Below, piece by piece: positions 16,705 through 24,730 of a stretch of 64,000 bases of DNA. The position numbers were made by a program, and so were the translations under genes. Positions within the stretch are counted from its first letter, which is position 1. Every line of letters begins with the position of its first letter. The notes beneath the pieces are model-generated. The model did not search any database. It was not told where the DNA came from and was given only the letters and a program-made list of their open reading frames with translations. Origin of the DNA: Rhizobium sp. L43 (GTDB taxonomy: Bacteria > Pseudomonadota > Alphaproteobacteria > Rhizobiales > Rhizobiaceae); assembly GCF_002531725.1 (NCBI RefSeq), contig NZ_NWSQ01000004.1:62001-126000 (forward strand). Direction: 5' to 3'.

Positions 16705-17004
16705 GAGAGTTCCTCGATGCGGTTTTCTGCTTGGCAATGACCCCTGGCGCAAGCGCGGCCGCGGGGCGATCGTAAAATGGCGGGAGGCGGAGGCCGATGC
16801 CTCCAATGTTTTATCTATCTCTAACGTTCCGGTTGGCGTCGAGTGCATTTTTTGCAGTGCAGCGTCCTGCTATGTGCATACGTCTATTGCAATTTTTGCA
16901 TTTCTGTCATGTCTCACGGGAGGCGGAGGCGCTTGAAATCGGCGATATCGCAACCATCTCAGGGCAAAGGCAGGATTGTTTCCGCGCCAGAGACAGGAAC
17001 CCTT
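16705..17004. other. Divergent intergenic region, no gene seen
   Basis: The gap between the MFS exporter and the lipid kinase. It contains an AT-richer stretch around 16800-16915 with repeated TGCA tetramers (ttttgcagtgca, attgcaatttttgcat) that may be promoter or regulator sites. I see no gene or clear terminator. Confidence 0.4.
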
Positions 17005-17949
17005 ATGAAGCTTGTAGGCTTTTTCAATCGCGACGGCGGTACGTTCAAGACCACCGACATGCTGGCCTACGAAAAGAGGGCGGAGGAAGCATTCCGCGAC
17101 GCAGGGCACGATTTCGACGCCATCGTCTTCTCCGGAAAGGAAATCATTCCCGCGATGGAGCGGGCGGCCAAGCGCGACGATATCGACGGGATCGTCGCCG
17201 GCGGCGGCGACGGCACGATTTCGGCGGCGGCCTCGATCGCCTGGAAAAACGGCATTGCGCTCGGCGTCGTGCCCGCCGGCACGATGAACCTCTTTGCCCG
17301 CTCGCTGCGTGTGCCGCTCGATATCTGGCAGGCGCTCGATGTGCTTGCCACCGGCGAGATCGACAATGTCGATATTGCCAGCGCCAACGGCCGGCCCTTC
17401 ATTCACCAGTTTTCCGCCGGCCTGCATGCCCGCATGGTGCGCTACCGTAACGCCTACAGCTATCGTTCCCGGCTGGGCAAGATCCGGGCAAGCACAAAGG
17501 CGGCCTTGAGCGTCATCTTCAATCCGCCGGAATTCGAGGTCGATTTCGAGGCGGCCGGCATGCGGGAGCGTCGCAGGGTGTCGGCGATCTCGGTCTCCAA
17601 CAATCCTTTTGGCGAGAACGCGCTGCTCTACGCCGACAATCTGACAAGCGGCGAACTCGGCTTCTACACGGCAAATCCGCTGAAGCCTCTGGGTGTCGCC
17701 CGTCTCGCCGTCGATATGCTGCGCGGCAAGTTCCGCGAGAATGCCGACGTCATGGTGATGCATCCGGCCGAAGTGCACCTGCATTTCCCGAAGCTGCGCT
17801 TCAAGGCCAATTGCGTCATGGACGGTGAGTTGCTGCCGCTCGAACGCGATGTCTCGATCCGGCTGCATCCGGGCGAATTGAAGGTTCTCGTCAAGCAGGG
17901 TCTTGCGGCGCAGGTGCACGCCAGCGAACGCCGTGAGCCCGCCGCGTAA
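17005..17949 (+). CDS. Diacylglycerol kinase-family lipid kinase
   Basis: A 314-residue soluble or membrane-associated kinase with the DAGKc domain, related to YegS/DgkB. The signature GIVAGGGDGTISAAASIAW near residue 65 is the nucleotide-binding GGDGT motif, followed by GVVPAGTMNLFARSL (the GTxNxxA motif). The C-terminal beta-sandwich domain contains NNPFGENALLYADN and a final acidic segment (CVMDGELLPLE). The start at 17005 has AGGA upstream and gives the standard N-terminus; an upstream in-frame start adds a non-family extension. The lipid substrate (diacylglycerol, phosphatidylglycerol or a sphingoid) is not certain. Confidence 0.88.
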   Translation: MKLVGFFNRDGGTFKTTDMLAYEKRAEEAFRDAGHDFDAIVFSGKEIIPAMERAAKRDDIDGIVAGGGDGTISAAASIAWKNGIALGVVPAGTMNLFARSLRVPLDIWQALDVLATGEIDNVDIASANGRPFIHQFSAGLHARMVRYRNAYSYRSRLGKIRASTKAALSVIFNPPEFEVDFEAAGMRERRRVSAISVSNNPFGENALLYADNLTSGELGFYTANPLKPLGVARLAVDMLRGKFRENADVMVMHPAEVHLHFPKLRFKANCVMDGELLPLERDVSIRLHPGELKVLVKQGLAAQVHASERREPAA

Positions 17950-17967
17950 ACCGGCCCCGCGTAGGTT

Positions 17968-19320
17968 TCAGAGCCGCGGCAGATAGGTGCGGTAGTCGAA
18001 ATCCGAGACGGTGCGCAGATGCGCCAGCGCTTCCTTGCGCTTGGTGTCGCCATAGAGCGCCTGATATTGATCGCCGAAGATATCGGCAATGAAGGGCGAG
18101 GTGCGGAAGGTTTCGACGGCGGTGAGGAAATCATGCGTGAGCCGGGCCGTATTCGGCGGCGTGTGCGAGGGCGTCGTCTCTTCGCCGGGGTCGAGTTCGC
18201 CATCGAGACCTGTGAGCATGCCGCCGAGGATCGCCGCGAGCAGCAGATAGGGATTGGCGTCGGCGCCGGCGACGCGGTGCTCGATGCGGGCGGCCGGCCC
18301 GTCCTTGTCGGGTATGCGGATCGCCGTGCCGCGATGGCCGCTGCCCCAGGTCAAGTCGACGGGCGCGAACGAACCCGGCTGGAAGCGCCGGTAGGAATTG
18401 GCGAAGGGGGCGAAGATCAGCTGCGCCTCGCGCATGGTATTGAGCAGGCCCGCCGTGGCCGATTTGAGCCGCTTCGGCTCACCGCCTTTGGCATCGAGGA
18501 TGTTGCGGCCTTGCCGGTCGATGACGCTCGCATGCACATGCAGGCCGGAGCCGGCATGGTCGGAATAGGGTTTGGCCATGCAGGTCGATTTCAGCCCGTG
18601 CCGGCGTGCTGCCTGTTCGGCTATGCGTTTGAGACAGAGGCAATCGTCGGCGGCTGCCAGCGCATTCGGGCGGTGCAGCAGGTTGACCTCGAACTGGCCC
18701 GGGCCGAACTCCGCCGTCGTCGCATCCGCCGGCAACCCCTGTGCCCTCGCATAGGCCCTCAGCGTCTGGAGATAATCGTCGAGCGCGTCGACGGCGCTCA
18801 TGTCGTAAAGCTGGAAGCCGTTCGGTTCGCCGCGATAGGTGAGGTTTCCGGGCGGGGAGGGACGTCCGGTTTCACGCCAGTCTCCGGCCATCACGTAGAA
18901 TTCCAGCTCGGTCGCCACCACCGGCGTCAGGCCGCGCGAAGCATAGCGCTCCAGCACCGAGGCGAGGATGGCGCGCGGGTCCATGAAGCTCGGGCTGCCG
19001 TCGAATTCGTGCATGCTGGCGAGCACCTGCATCGAGCCCTCCGGCGCCCAGGGCATCGGCGCCAGGCTGCGCCGGTCGGCAACGACCATGCCGTCGGGAT
19101 CGCCAATCGTCAGCGACAGGCCGGTGATGTCGTCATTGTCGTCGCCCCAGATGTCGAGCGATTGCGTCGAGGTCGGCAGGCGGATCTCGCCGGCCCAGAC
19201 CTTGCCTTGTGCGTCGAGCGGAAGCTGCTTGCCGCGCAGGTCGCCGTTCATGCCGACGATCAGGATCTCGAAACGCGGGTCGCCGCCATCGGTCTTGCCG
19301 TCCATCCTGTCGCTCGCCAT
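17968..19320 (-). CDS. Glutamine synthetase-family protein (gamma-glutamylpolyamine synthetase-like)
   Basis: A cytoplasmic ATP-dependent ligase of about 450 residues with glutamine synthetase fold. Seen: beta-grasp N-domain, then the metal-binding TPVVATELEFYVM near residue 143, GPGQFEVNLLH near 215, DHAGSGLHVHASV near 255 and the ATP/glutamate motif RRFQPGSFAPVDLTWG, RIEHRVAGADANPYLLLAA. Because it is divergent from a class III aminotransferase of the SpuC type, a PuuA/SpuI role (gamma-glutamylation of putrescine or another amine) is more likely than nitrogen-assimilating GlnA. I used the ATG at 19320 (MASDRMDGK); an upstream start would add 26 residues. Confidence 0.88.
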   Translation of the reverse strand: MASDRMDGKTDGGDPRFEILIVGMNGDLRGKQLPLDAQGKVWAGEIRLPTSTQSLDIWGDDNDDITGLSLTIGDPDGMVVADRRSLAPMPWAPEGSMQVLASMHEFDGSPSFMDPRAILASVLERYASRGLTPVVATELEFYVMAGDWRETGRPSPPGNLTYRGEPNGFQLYDMSAVDALDDYLQTLRAYARAQGLPADATTAEFGPGQFEVNLLHRPNALAAADDCLCLKRIAEQAARRHGLKSTCMAKPYSDHAGSGLHVHASVIDRQGRNILDAKGGEPKRLKSATAGLLNTMREAQLIFAPFANSYRRFQPGSFAPVDLTWGSGHRGTAIRIPDKDGPAARIEHRVAGADANPYLLLAAILGGMLTGLDGELDPGEETTPSHTPPNTARLTHDFLTAVETFRTSPFIADIFGDQYQALYGDTKRKEALAHLRTVSDFDYRTYLPRL

Positions 19321-19403
19321 GACCTTGAAAATCCTCCGGGACAAGGCCAAGCTCCTATCCCATCGATAGCAGCCTTTCAATCCACGAGGGTCTTTCACCA
19401 GCC

Positions 19404-20771
19404 ATGCCCGATACTTACCCTCTCTCGAATCTCGCCGCGATCGACGCAGCGCACCACCTGCATCCCTTCGCCGACATGAAGAAATTGAATGCCGAAGGCA
19501 CGCGCGTCATTCAGCGCGGCGAGGGCGTCTACATCTTCGACAATCACGGCAAGAAATATCTCGACGGCTTTGCCGGCCTCTGGTGCGTCAATATCGGTTA
19601 TGGTCGCCGGGAGATCACCGAAGCCGTCGCGCGGCAGATGAACGAACTGCCCTATTACAACACCTTCTTTGGGACGACTTCGACGCCGACCGCACTGCTT
19701 GCCGAGAAAGTCACCTCTCATGCCGGCGTAGGTTTCAACCATATCTTCTTCACCGGCTCCGGCTCGGAAGCGAACGACACATGGTTCCGCATGGCCCGAG
19801 TTTATTGGAGTGCGGTCGGCAAACCGTCGAAGAAGATCGTGATCGCGCGGAAAAACGGCTATCATGGCTCGACCGTCGCCGGCGCCAGCCTCGGTGGCAT
19901 GAAATACATGCACGAGCAGGGTGACCTGCCGATACCAGGCATCGTCCATATCGGTCAGCCTTACTGGTACGGCGAGGGCGGCGATCTCTCGCCCGATGAA
20001 TTCGGTCTGAAGGTCGCACGCGAACTCGAAGCCAAGATCGACGAGCTGGGCGAGGAAAATGTCGCCGCCTTCGTCGCCGAACCGGTGCAGGGGGCCGCGG
20101 GTGTCATCATCCCGCCCGAGACCTACTGGCCGGAGATCGACCGGATCTGCAAGGCGCGCAATATCCTGCTCGTGACCGACGAAGTGATCTGCGGTTTCGG
20201 TCGCCTGGGGTCCTGGTTCGGCCATCAGCATTTCGGCGTCGAGCCCGATCTCGCGCCGATCGCCAAGGGACTTTCCTCAGGCTATCTGCCGATCGGCGGC
20301 GTGCTCGTCAGCGACCGCATCGCTGATGTGCTGATCAATGAGGTCGGCGACTTCAATCATGGCTTCACCTATTCCGGTCATCCGGTCTGCGCCGCCGCGG
20401 CCCTCGAAAATCTGCGCATCATCGAGGAGGAAAGGTTGGTCGAACGCGTGCGCGACGATATCGGCCCGTATTTCAGCAGGGCCTGGGCCGCACTGGCAGA
20501 GCATGATCTCGTCGGCGCTGCTGACAGCATCGGCCTGATGGGCGGATTGCAGCTTGCCGCCGAAAAGAGCACGCGCACCCGGTATGAAAAGCCCGATCAG
20601 GTCGGTTCGCTGGTGCGCAACCACGCGCTGGCAAATGGCCTTGTCCTGCGCGCCACCGGTGACCGTATGCTGGCCTCGCCGCCGCTCGTCATCAGCCATG
20701 CGGAGGTGGATGAGATGGCTGAAATCACCAGGCTGGCGCTGGATGCAGCTTGGAAGGAACTGAAATCCTGA
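19404..20771 (+). CDS. Class III PLP-dependent aminotransferase (SpuC-like, putrescine/omega-amino acid)
   Basis: A 455-residue omega-aminotransferase. The N-terminal HLHPFADMKKLNAEGTRVI, the cofactor phosphate motif FTGSGSEANDTWFRMAR near residue 115, the DEV aspartate in ILLVTDEVICGFGR near 258 and the PLP lysine in LAPIAKGLSSGYLPIGGV near 290 are all present. The family includes putrescine-pyruvate, beta-alanine-pyruvate and taurine aminotransferases. Its partner, a divergent glutamine synthetase-like gene, favours polyamine catabolism. Confidence 0.9.
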   Translation: MPDTYPLSNLAAIDAAHHLHPFADMKKLNAEGTRVIQRGEGVYIFDNHGKKYLDGFAGLWCVNIGYGRREITEAVARQMNELPYYNTFFGTTSTPTALLAEKVTSHAGVGFNHIFFTGSGSEANDTWFRMARVYWSAVGKPSKKIVIARKNGYHGSTVAGASLGGMKYMHEQGDLPIPGIVHIGQPYWYGEGGDLSPDEFGLKVARELEAKIDELGEENVAAFVAEPVQGAAGVIIPPETYWPEIDRICKARNILLVTDEVICGFGRLGSWFGHQHFGVEPDLAPIAKGLSSGYLPIGGVLVSDRIADVLINEVGDFNHGFTYSGHPVCAAAALENLRIIEEERLVERVRDDIGPYFSRAWAALAEHDLVGAADSIGLMGGLQLAAEKSTRTRYEKPDQVGSLVRNHALANGLVLRATGDRMLASPPLVISHAEVDEMAEITRLALDAAWKELKS

Positions 20772-20792
20772 TGCAGCTATGTCGACGCCGCA

Positions 20793-21323
20793 TCACTGCA
20801 GCTGCTGTCGGATGATGGGCAAAGCCAAGGTGAGGAGCGCGGCGAAAACCATGACGACGCCGTAAGGTACCTTTCGGCTTGCCCGGATTTCCTCGACGCG
20901 CATGAAAAAGGCGAGATGTGCGACGGGCAGCGGCACCGGCAGCCGCAGGACCAGGAGCGTCACGATGCCGAGCACGAGGAGCAAAAACGAAAACGGCAGC
21001 ATTCCGTGCCATCCGATAAAAAGGCCGATCGGCAGGAAAAGCTTGGCGTCTCCTGCGCCAAACAGCCGGAACGCCCAGAGCGCCACCCCAAGGGCGAACA
21101 TCAGCAGGCCAGCCCCGAGGTCGCCGCCAATTCCGCTCGAAGCAAACAGCGCAGCGCCGACATCCTGTGAGCCAAGTATCACGGCGACCGTGCGCAATGC
21201 ATAAAGTGCAACGAGCGCGAGCACGATCGCGTTGGGGATCTTCCATGTGCGGAAATCGGTCCAGGCGGCGTAGAGAAAAAGAAATACCGAAAGCGAACTA
21301 ATAACATCGATCATTTGCGGCAT
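20793..21323 (-). CDS. cpaA: Prepilin peptidase CpaA/TadV (A24 family)
   Basis: An inner-membrane aspartic protease of 176 residues that would cleave the leader of Flp pilin and the TadE-type pseudopilins encoded next to it. It has about five to six membrane helices, the first catalytic aspartate in AWTDFRTWKIPN near residue 20, and the second in FGAGDAKLFLPIGL near 90. I chose the ATG at 21323, with AAGGGTGA upstream, over a GTG nine bases earlier. It faces away from the rest of the pilus operon, separated by the pilA promoter region. Confidence 0.93.
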   Translation of the reverse strand: MPQMIDVISSLSVFLFLYAAWTDFRTWKIPNAIVLALVALYALRTVAVILGSQDVGAALFASSGIGGDLGAGLLMFALGVALWAFRLFGAGDAKLFLPIGLFIGWHGMLPFSFLLLVLGIVTLLVLRLPVPLPVAHLAFFMRVEEIRASRKVPYGVVMVFAALLTLALPIIRQQLQ

Positions 21324-21426
21324 GGTATTCACCCTTTTGGGCTATTATAGCCTGATTTGCAAGTTGTTCTACAGTAAATCCAGACGACTGAGTCAGTTTT
21401 TACGAATAGGCACCGGGACTTTGGTC

Positions 21427-21488
21427 TTAACCATAAAGTATAGATGTCGAGAGCCTGCGTATAAAACGATTGACTAAATTAGAGTTAA
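21427..21488 (+). promoter_or_regulatory. Candidate CtrA sites upstream of pilA
   Basis: TTAACCAT (21427-21434) matches the CtrA half-site, and CTAA-N7-TTAA (21474-21488) matches the full CtrA box with one change. CtrA controls pilA and related genes in other alphaproteobacteria. The sites lie 94-155 bases before the pilA ATG in a 258-base AT-rich divergent region. Confidence 0.5.
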
Positions 21489-21581
21489 GAGATTACTAAT
21501 AGTCCCAGTCGAAGAGGCGGTCTCGACGACAAGGCGGCCGGGGGGAATACGGCGCACAACTTATCTGGGAGGAAATTCTCG

Positions 21582-21785
21582 ATGAAAGCCTTTGTAAATA
21601 GCGTACGCGCTTTCGCGCGGGAAGAAGATGGCGTCGCACTGACCGAATACCTCATTCTGCTTGCCTTGCTGGTTGGCGGCGTCATCGGGGCGGTGACATT
21701 GGCCGGCACCAATCTGGCTACCGTTTGGAACGGCTGGGCAGGCTGGTTTACGAACAACCTGACCGCCCCGGCCCCAGCAGCCTGA
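21582..21785 (+). CDS. pilA: Flp-family type IVb pilin
   Basis: The major subunit of the Tad pilus. The 67-residue prepilin has a short leader, MKAFVNSVRAFAREEDG, cleaved after the glycine by CpaA, then the VALTEYLILLALLVGGVI hydrophobic assembly helix with the Glu and Tyr at the +5/+6 positions typical of Flp pilins. The C-terminus is short (WAGWFTNNLTAPAPAA). The SD GGGAGGAAA is near optimal, which fits high expression. A hairpin after the stop codon probably separates pilin from downstream expression. Confidence 0.96.
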   Translation: MKAFVNSVRAFAREEDGVALTEYLILLALLVGGVIGAVTLAGTNLATVWNGWAGWFTNNLTAPAPAA

Positions 21786-21802
21786 TTTTGGCGTTGCGAA
21801 TA

Positions 21803-21826
21803 AGAGGGGGGTTTGTTAACCCCTCT
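21803..21826 (+). terminator. Partial terminator between pilA and cpaB
   Basis: AGAGGGG (21803-21809) pairs with CCCCTCT (21820-21826), with an added TT/AA extension possible. There is no strong T-run. It could attenuate transcription from the pilin gene into the assembly genes, giving excess pilin. Confidence 0.55.
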
Positions 21827-21882
21827 CTTCTAAATTAGCATCAATGAATGGATTCGCTCCATCCAGTGTACGAGTAACCGCG

Positions 21883-22800
21883 ATGCGTTCTTCAACGATT
21901 TTAAGTCTCGTTATTGCGTTTGTGCTCGCAGCAGCAGCCGTTTTCGGCATGCGCGAGTATCTCTCCGATCAGAAGGCCCGGCTGCTGGCGATGAACGGCA
22001 TCAAGGCCGAGGAACGGACACTCGTCGTCGCCGCCAAGCCGATGCGCTTCGGCGACCGGATCCGATCCGAAAATCTCAGAGCCATTCCGTGGCCCTCCAA
22101 TGAAACACCCGCAGGTTCGTTCGTCAGCATCGAGATGGTCGTCGGCAACGATGCCCAGCCGCGCTATGCCATGGCGGCGATCGATCCCGGCGAGCCGGTG
22201 CTATCCTCGAAAATCACCGGTGCCGGCGAACGCGCCACGCTGTCGGCGGCGCTCGACCAGGGCATGAAGGCGGTTTCTATCCGCGTCAACGACGTGCTCG
22301 GCGTTGCCGGCTTCGTCAGGCCTTCCGATCGCGTCGACGTGCTTCTGACACGGGTGGTGCGCGGGACGGCAGGCAACGATCAGACCTTCGTCGACGTGCT
22401 GCTGCAAGGCGTCAAGGTGCTGGCGGTGGACCAGACGGCAGACGAGCGCAAGGACGAGCCATCCGTCGTGAAAACCGTGACCTTTGAGGTCACGACCGAT
22501 GAGGCGCAGCGCCTTACCCTCGGCTCCAGTGTCGGCACGCTCTCGCTGGCGCTTCGCAATATTGCCTCTTCCTCTGTCGAGCAAACCCGGCCGATCACCG
22601 TCGCCGACCTCGGTGGTGGGGCGATGGCGGCGGAACTCGGCAAGGATTTGGAAAAGATTGAGTTGCCAGAAGCTGAAAAACAAGTGCAGATTGTGGATCC
22701 GAAGGTCGAACCGGTGTTGTCGGTCGAGCCGAAGTGGGTAACAGTAGGGGTCTGGAACACGACGAAGCGCGAGGAGCACCGAGTCGGCCTGGTCCAGTGA
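21883..22800 (+). CDS. cpaB: Tad pilus assembly protein CpaB/RcpC
   Basis: A periplasmic, inner-membrane-anchored component that works with the secretin. The 305-residue product begins with a membrane anchor (MRSSTILSLVIAFVLAAAAVF), then the SAF domain (TLVVAAKPMRFGDRIRSENL near residue 50) and the RcpC domain (VSIRVNDVLGVAGFVRPSDRVDVLL). An ATG 39 bases upstream (21844) is in frame and cannot be excluded. The stop codon TGA overlaps an in-frame ATG for the next gene (22800), implying coupling. Confidence 0.92.
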   Translation: MRSSTILSLVIAFVLAAAAVFGMREYLSDQKARLLAMNGIKAEERTLVVAAKPMRFGDRIRSENLRAIPWPSNETPAGSFVSIEMVVGNDAQPRYAMAAIDPGEPVLSSKITGAGERATLSAALDQGMKAVSIRVNDVLGVAGFVRPSDRVDVLLTRVVRGTAGNDQTFVDVLLQGVKVLAVDQTADERKDEPSVVKTVTFEVTTDEAQRLTLGSSVGTLSLALRNIASSSVEQTRPITVADLGGGAMAAELGKDLEKIELPEAEKQVQIVDPKVEPVLSVEPKWVTVGVWNTTKREEHRVGLVQ

Positions 22801-22859
22801 TGTTGTTTATGCGGCCTGCCGCGGGTAGCGGCCGGCCGAAGGAGGGGGCTAAAGCAGGC

Positions 22860-24347
22860 ATGGCGAACGGCAAGAGACGAATCGCAGGGACGAAAAGCCT
22901 TGCGGCATTGGCGGCAGTGTTTTCGGCCTGTGTGTGTTTGGGCCCCGGATTTGCCGGCTGCGCCAACGCACAGGAAAAGTCGGTCACCTTAGGCAAATCG
23001 GTCCAGCATGTGACCCTGCCTCCGAACGAGACGCTGACGCTCAATACCGGCCAGCCCTTCGGCGATCTGGTCATCGGCAGCGCCGATTTGATCGACGTGG
23101 TGCCGCTTTCCGACCGGTCGCTGTTCATCCGCGGCAAGAAGACCGGCGCCACCAATATCTCGGTCTATGGCGATGACAAGGCGCTTCTCGGCGTCATCGA
23201 CATCCGCGTTGCCAACGATTTCACCGAAGTCACCTCCGCCATTCGCTCCGCCGCGCCCTCGGCCCGGGTCAGGGTGATCAACTCCAACGATCGCATTCGC
23301 CTGACGGGCACTGTCCGTGACAGCATCGAATTACAGCGGGTGATGGAAGTCGCCCAGTCCTATTCCGACCAACCGGTGCTGAACCAGCTGCGCGTCAGCG
23401 ACAGCCAGCAGGTGATGCTGGAAGTCCGTGTCATCGAAGCCTCACGCCAGACGGGTCGTGACCTCGGGATTGGTTGGTCCGGGCACGGCAACAACGGCAT
23501 CGGCAAGGCAACGACCAGCCAGGGTATCACCGTGGACGATAACGGCAACCTGGCCCGTAGCCTCCTTGACCCCAAGGGTGCGGCAACGGGTATGCTGCCC
23601 TTCGGCCAGTTGATCGCCAAGGTGCTGGAAATCTCCGGCGGTCGCATCGACGTGGTCATCAACGCGCTCGAGCAGAAGGGATTGGTGCGTCGCCTGGCTC
23701 AGCCGAACCTCATCGCCATGAGCGGCTCGACCGCCAGCTTCCATGCCGGCGGTGAAGTGCCGATCCTGAAGACGACGAACAACGGCACGACGGTCGCTAC
23801 CGAGACGGACTATCGCCCCTTCGGCGTGCGGCTGACCTTCAAGCCGGTGGTGCTTGACGACGGCGTCATCAATCTGGAGATCGAGCCGGAGGTTTCCGAG
23901 CTTGATCCATCGATCAACGTCAACGGCAATCCGGGTTTCATCTCACGCGCTGCCAGCACCACGGTCGCACTTCGCGACGGCCAGAGCTTTGCCATGGCGG
24001 GCCTGCTGCAGTCGATCAATGCCAAAGACATCCAGCAACTGCCGGGTCTCGGGCAGATACCGATCCTCGGCGCACTGTTCCGTTCGACGAGTTTCCAGAA
24101 GAAGGAATCCGACCTCGTCATCGTCGTCACCCCGCACATCGTGCGACCGGCTCGCCCGGGCGAGGATCTCTACAGTCCGCTCGACCAGACGCGTTCGTCC
24201 AATGACGCCGAGCTTTTCGCGCTCGGTGTCCTGGAAGTCGACAAGGACATGCTCCGACGCTTTCGCAATGGCGTAGGTGTGACTGGGCCCTATGGCCATC
24301 GTCTCGACCTGAACCAGGGAGTCCAAGCCGTTGCTACAAAACGCTAA
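22860..24347 (+). CDS. cpaC: Tad outer-membrane secretin CpaC/RcpA
   Basis: The outer-membrane channel for the Flp pilus. The 495-residue product has a signal peptide (basic KRR, hydrophobic core, cleavage near ANAQEK), the pilus/secretin N-domain with ADLIDVVPLSDRSLFIRGKK, a BON-like segment (VRVINSNDRIRLTGTVRD), and the secretin core with MLEVRVIEASRQTGRDLGI and QLPGLGQIPILGALFRS. The ATG at 22860 gives the best signal peptide; an in-frame ATG at 22800 overlapping the cpaB stop is the alternative. Full length for the family. Confidence 0.94.
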   Translation: MANGKRRIAGTKSLAALAAVFSACVCLGPGFAGCANAQEKSVTLGKSVQHVTLPPNETLTLNTGQPFGDLVIGSADLIDVVPLSDRSLFIRGKKTGATNISVYGDDKALLGVIDIRVANDFTEVTSAIRSAAPSARVRVINSNDRIRLTGTVRDSIELQRVMEVAQSYSDQPVLNQLRVSDSQQVMLEVRVIEASRQTGRDLGIGWSGHGNNGIGKATTSQGITVDDNGNLARSLLDPKGAATGMLPFGQLIAKVLEISGGRIDVVINALEQKGLVRRLAQPNLIAMSGSTASFHAGGEVPILKTTNNGTTVATETDYRPFGVRLTFKPVVLDDGVINLEIEPEVSELDPSINVNGNPGFISRAASTTVALRDGQSFAMAGLLQSINAKDIQQLPGLGQIPILGALFRSTSFQKKESDLVIVVTPHIVRPARPGEDLYSPLDQTRSSNDAELFALGVLEVDKDMLRRFRNGVGVTGPYGHRLDLNQGVQAVATKR

Positions 24348-24636
24348 GCGCGTCCTTCTCGTCCTTGCAGCCGCCGGCCTCGCTTCCGGCTGTGCCGACT
24401 ACATGAACCATCGCGATACGATCACCTTCGGGGCCGGCAACGCCATGGAAGCAAACAAGGCCATCCATACCGAGGACCCGTTCCCGCCGGAGGCCCAGCG
24501 AACCCGAATCGCAAGCGACGGCAAGGTAATCCGCAGGGCGGTCACTCAGTATCAGAACGGCGGGGTGGGCGTTATTCAGCCGTCGCCGGCCATGGAGGCC
24601 AATGGGGCGTCCAGTGGGGCCACCGTCAGCCAGTAG
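24331..24636 (+). CDS. Small Tad-associated lipoprotein (CpaD position)
   Basis: A 101-residue product with TTG start inside the last codons of cpaC (overlap 17 bases) and AGGGAG upstream. It has a lipoprotein signal (VLLVLAAAGLASGC, lipobox ASGC), then DYMNHRDTITFGAGNAMEANKAI, a segment characteristic of small pilus assembly proteins found at this position in rhizobial cpa loci. It is about half the length of Caulobacter CpaD, so it keeps only the N-terminal part of that family. Probably an outer-membrane lipoprotein aiding the secretin. Confidence 0.78.
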   Translation: MLQNAKRVLLVLAAAGLASGCADYMNHRDTITFGAGNAMEANKAIHTEDPFPPEAQRTRIASDGKVIRRAVTQYQNGGVGVIQPSPAMEANGASSGATVSQ

Positions 24637-24730
24637 CTGATCGAAAGGCATGAACGGCGGCAGCGCGCCGGAAGGGGAAATGCACGAAACAGGGTCGTCA
24701 CGGCGATAGCGCCGCGATGGGGGTATGCCA

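Noticed and set aside
21405-21420. A sigma-54-like GGCAC element upstream of pilA
   Set aside because: The -12 GC doublet is missing at the required spacing, so the match is too weak.
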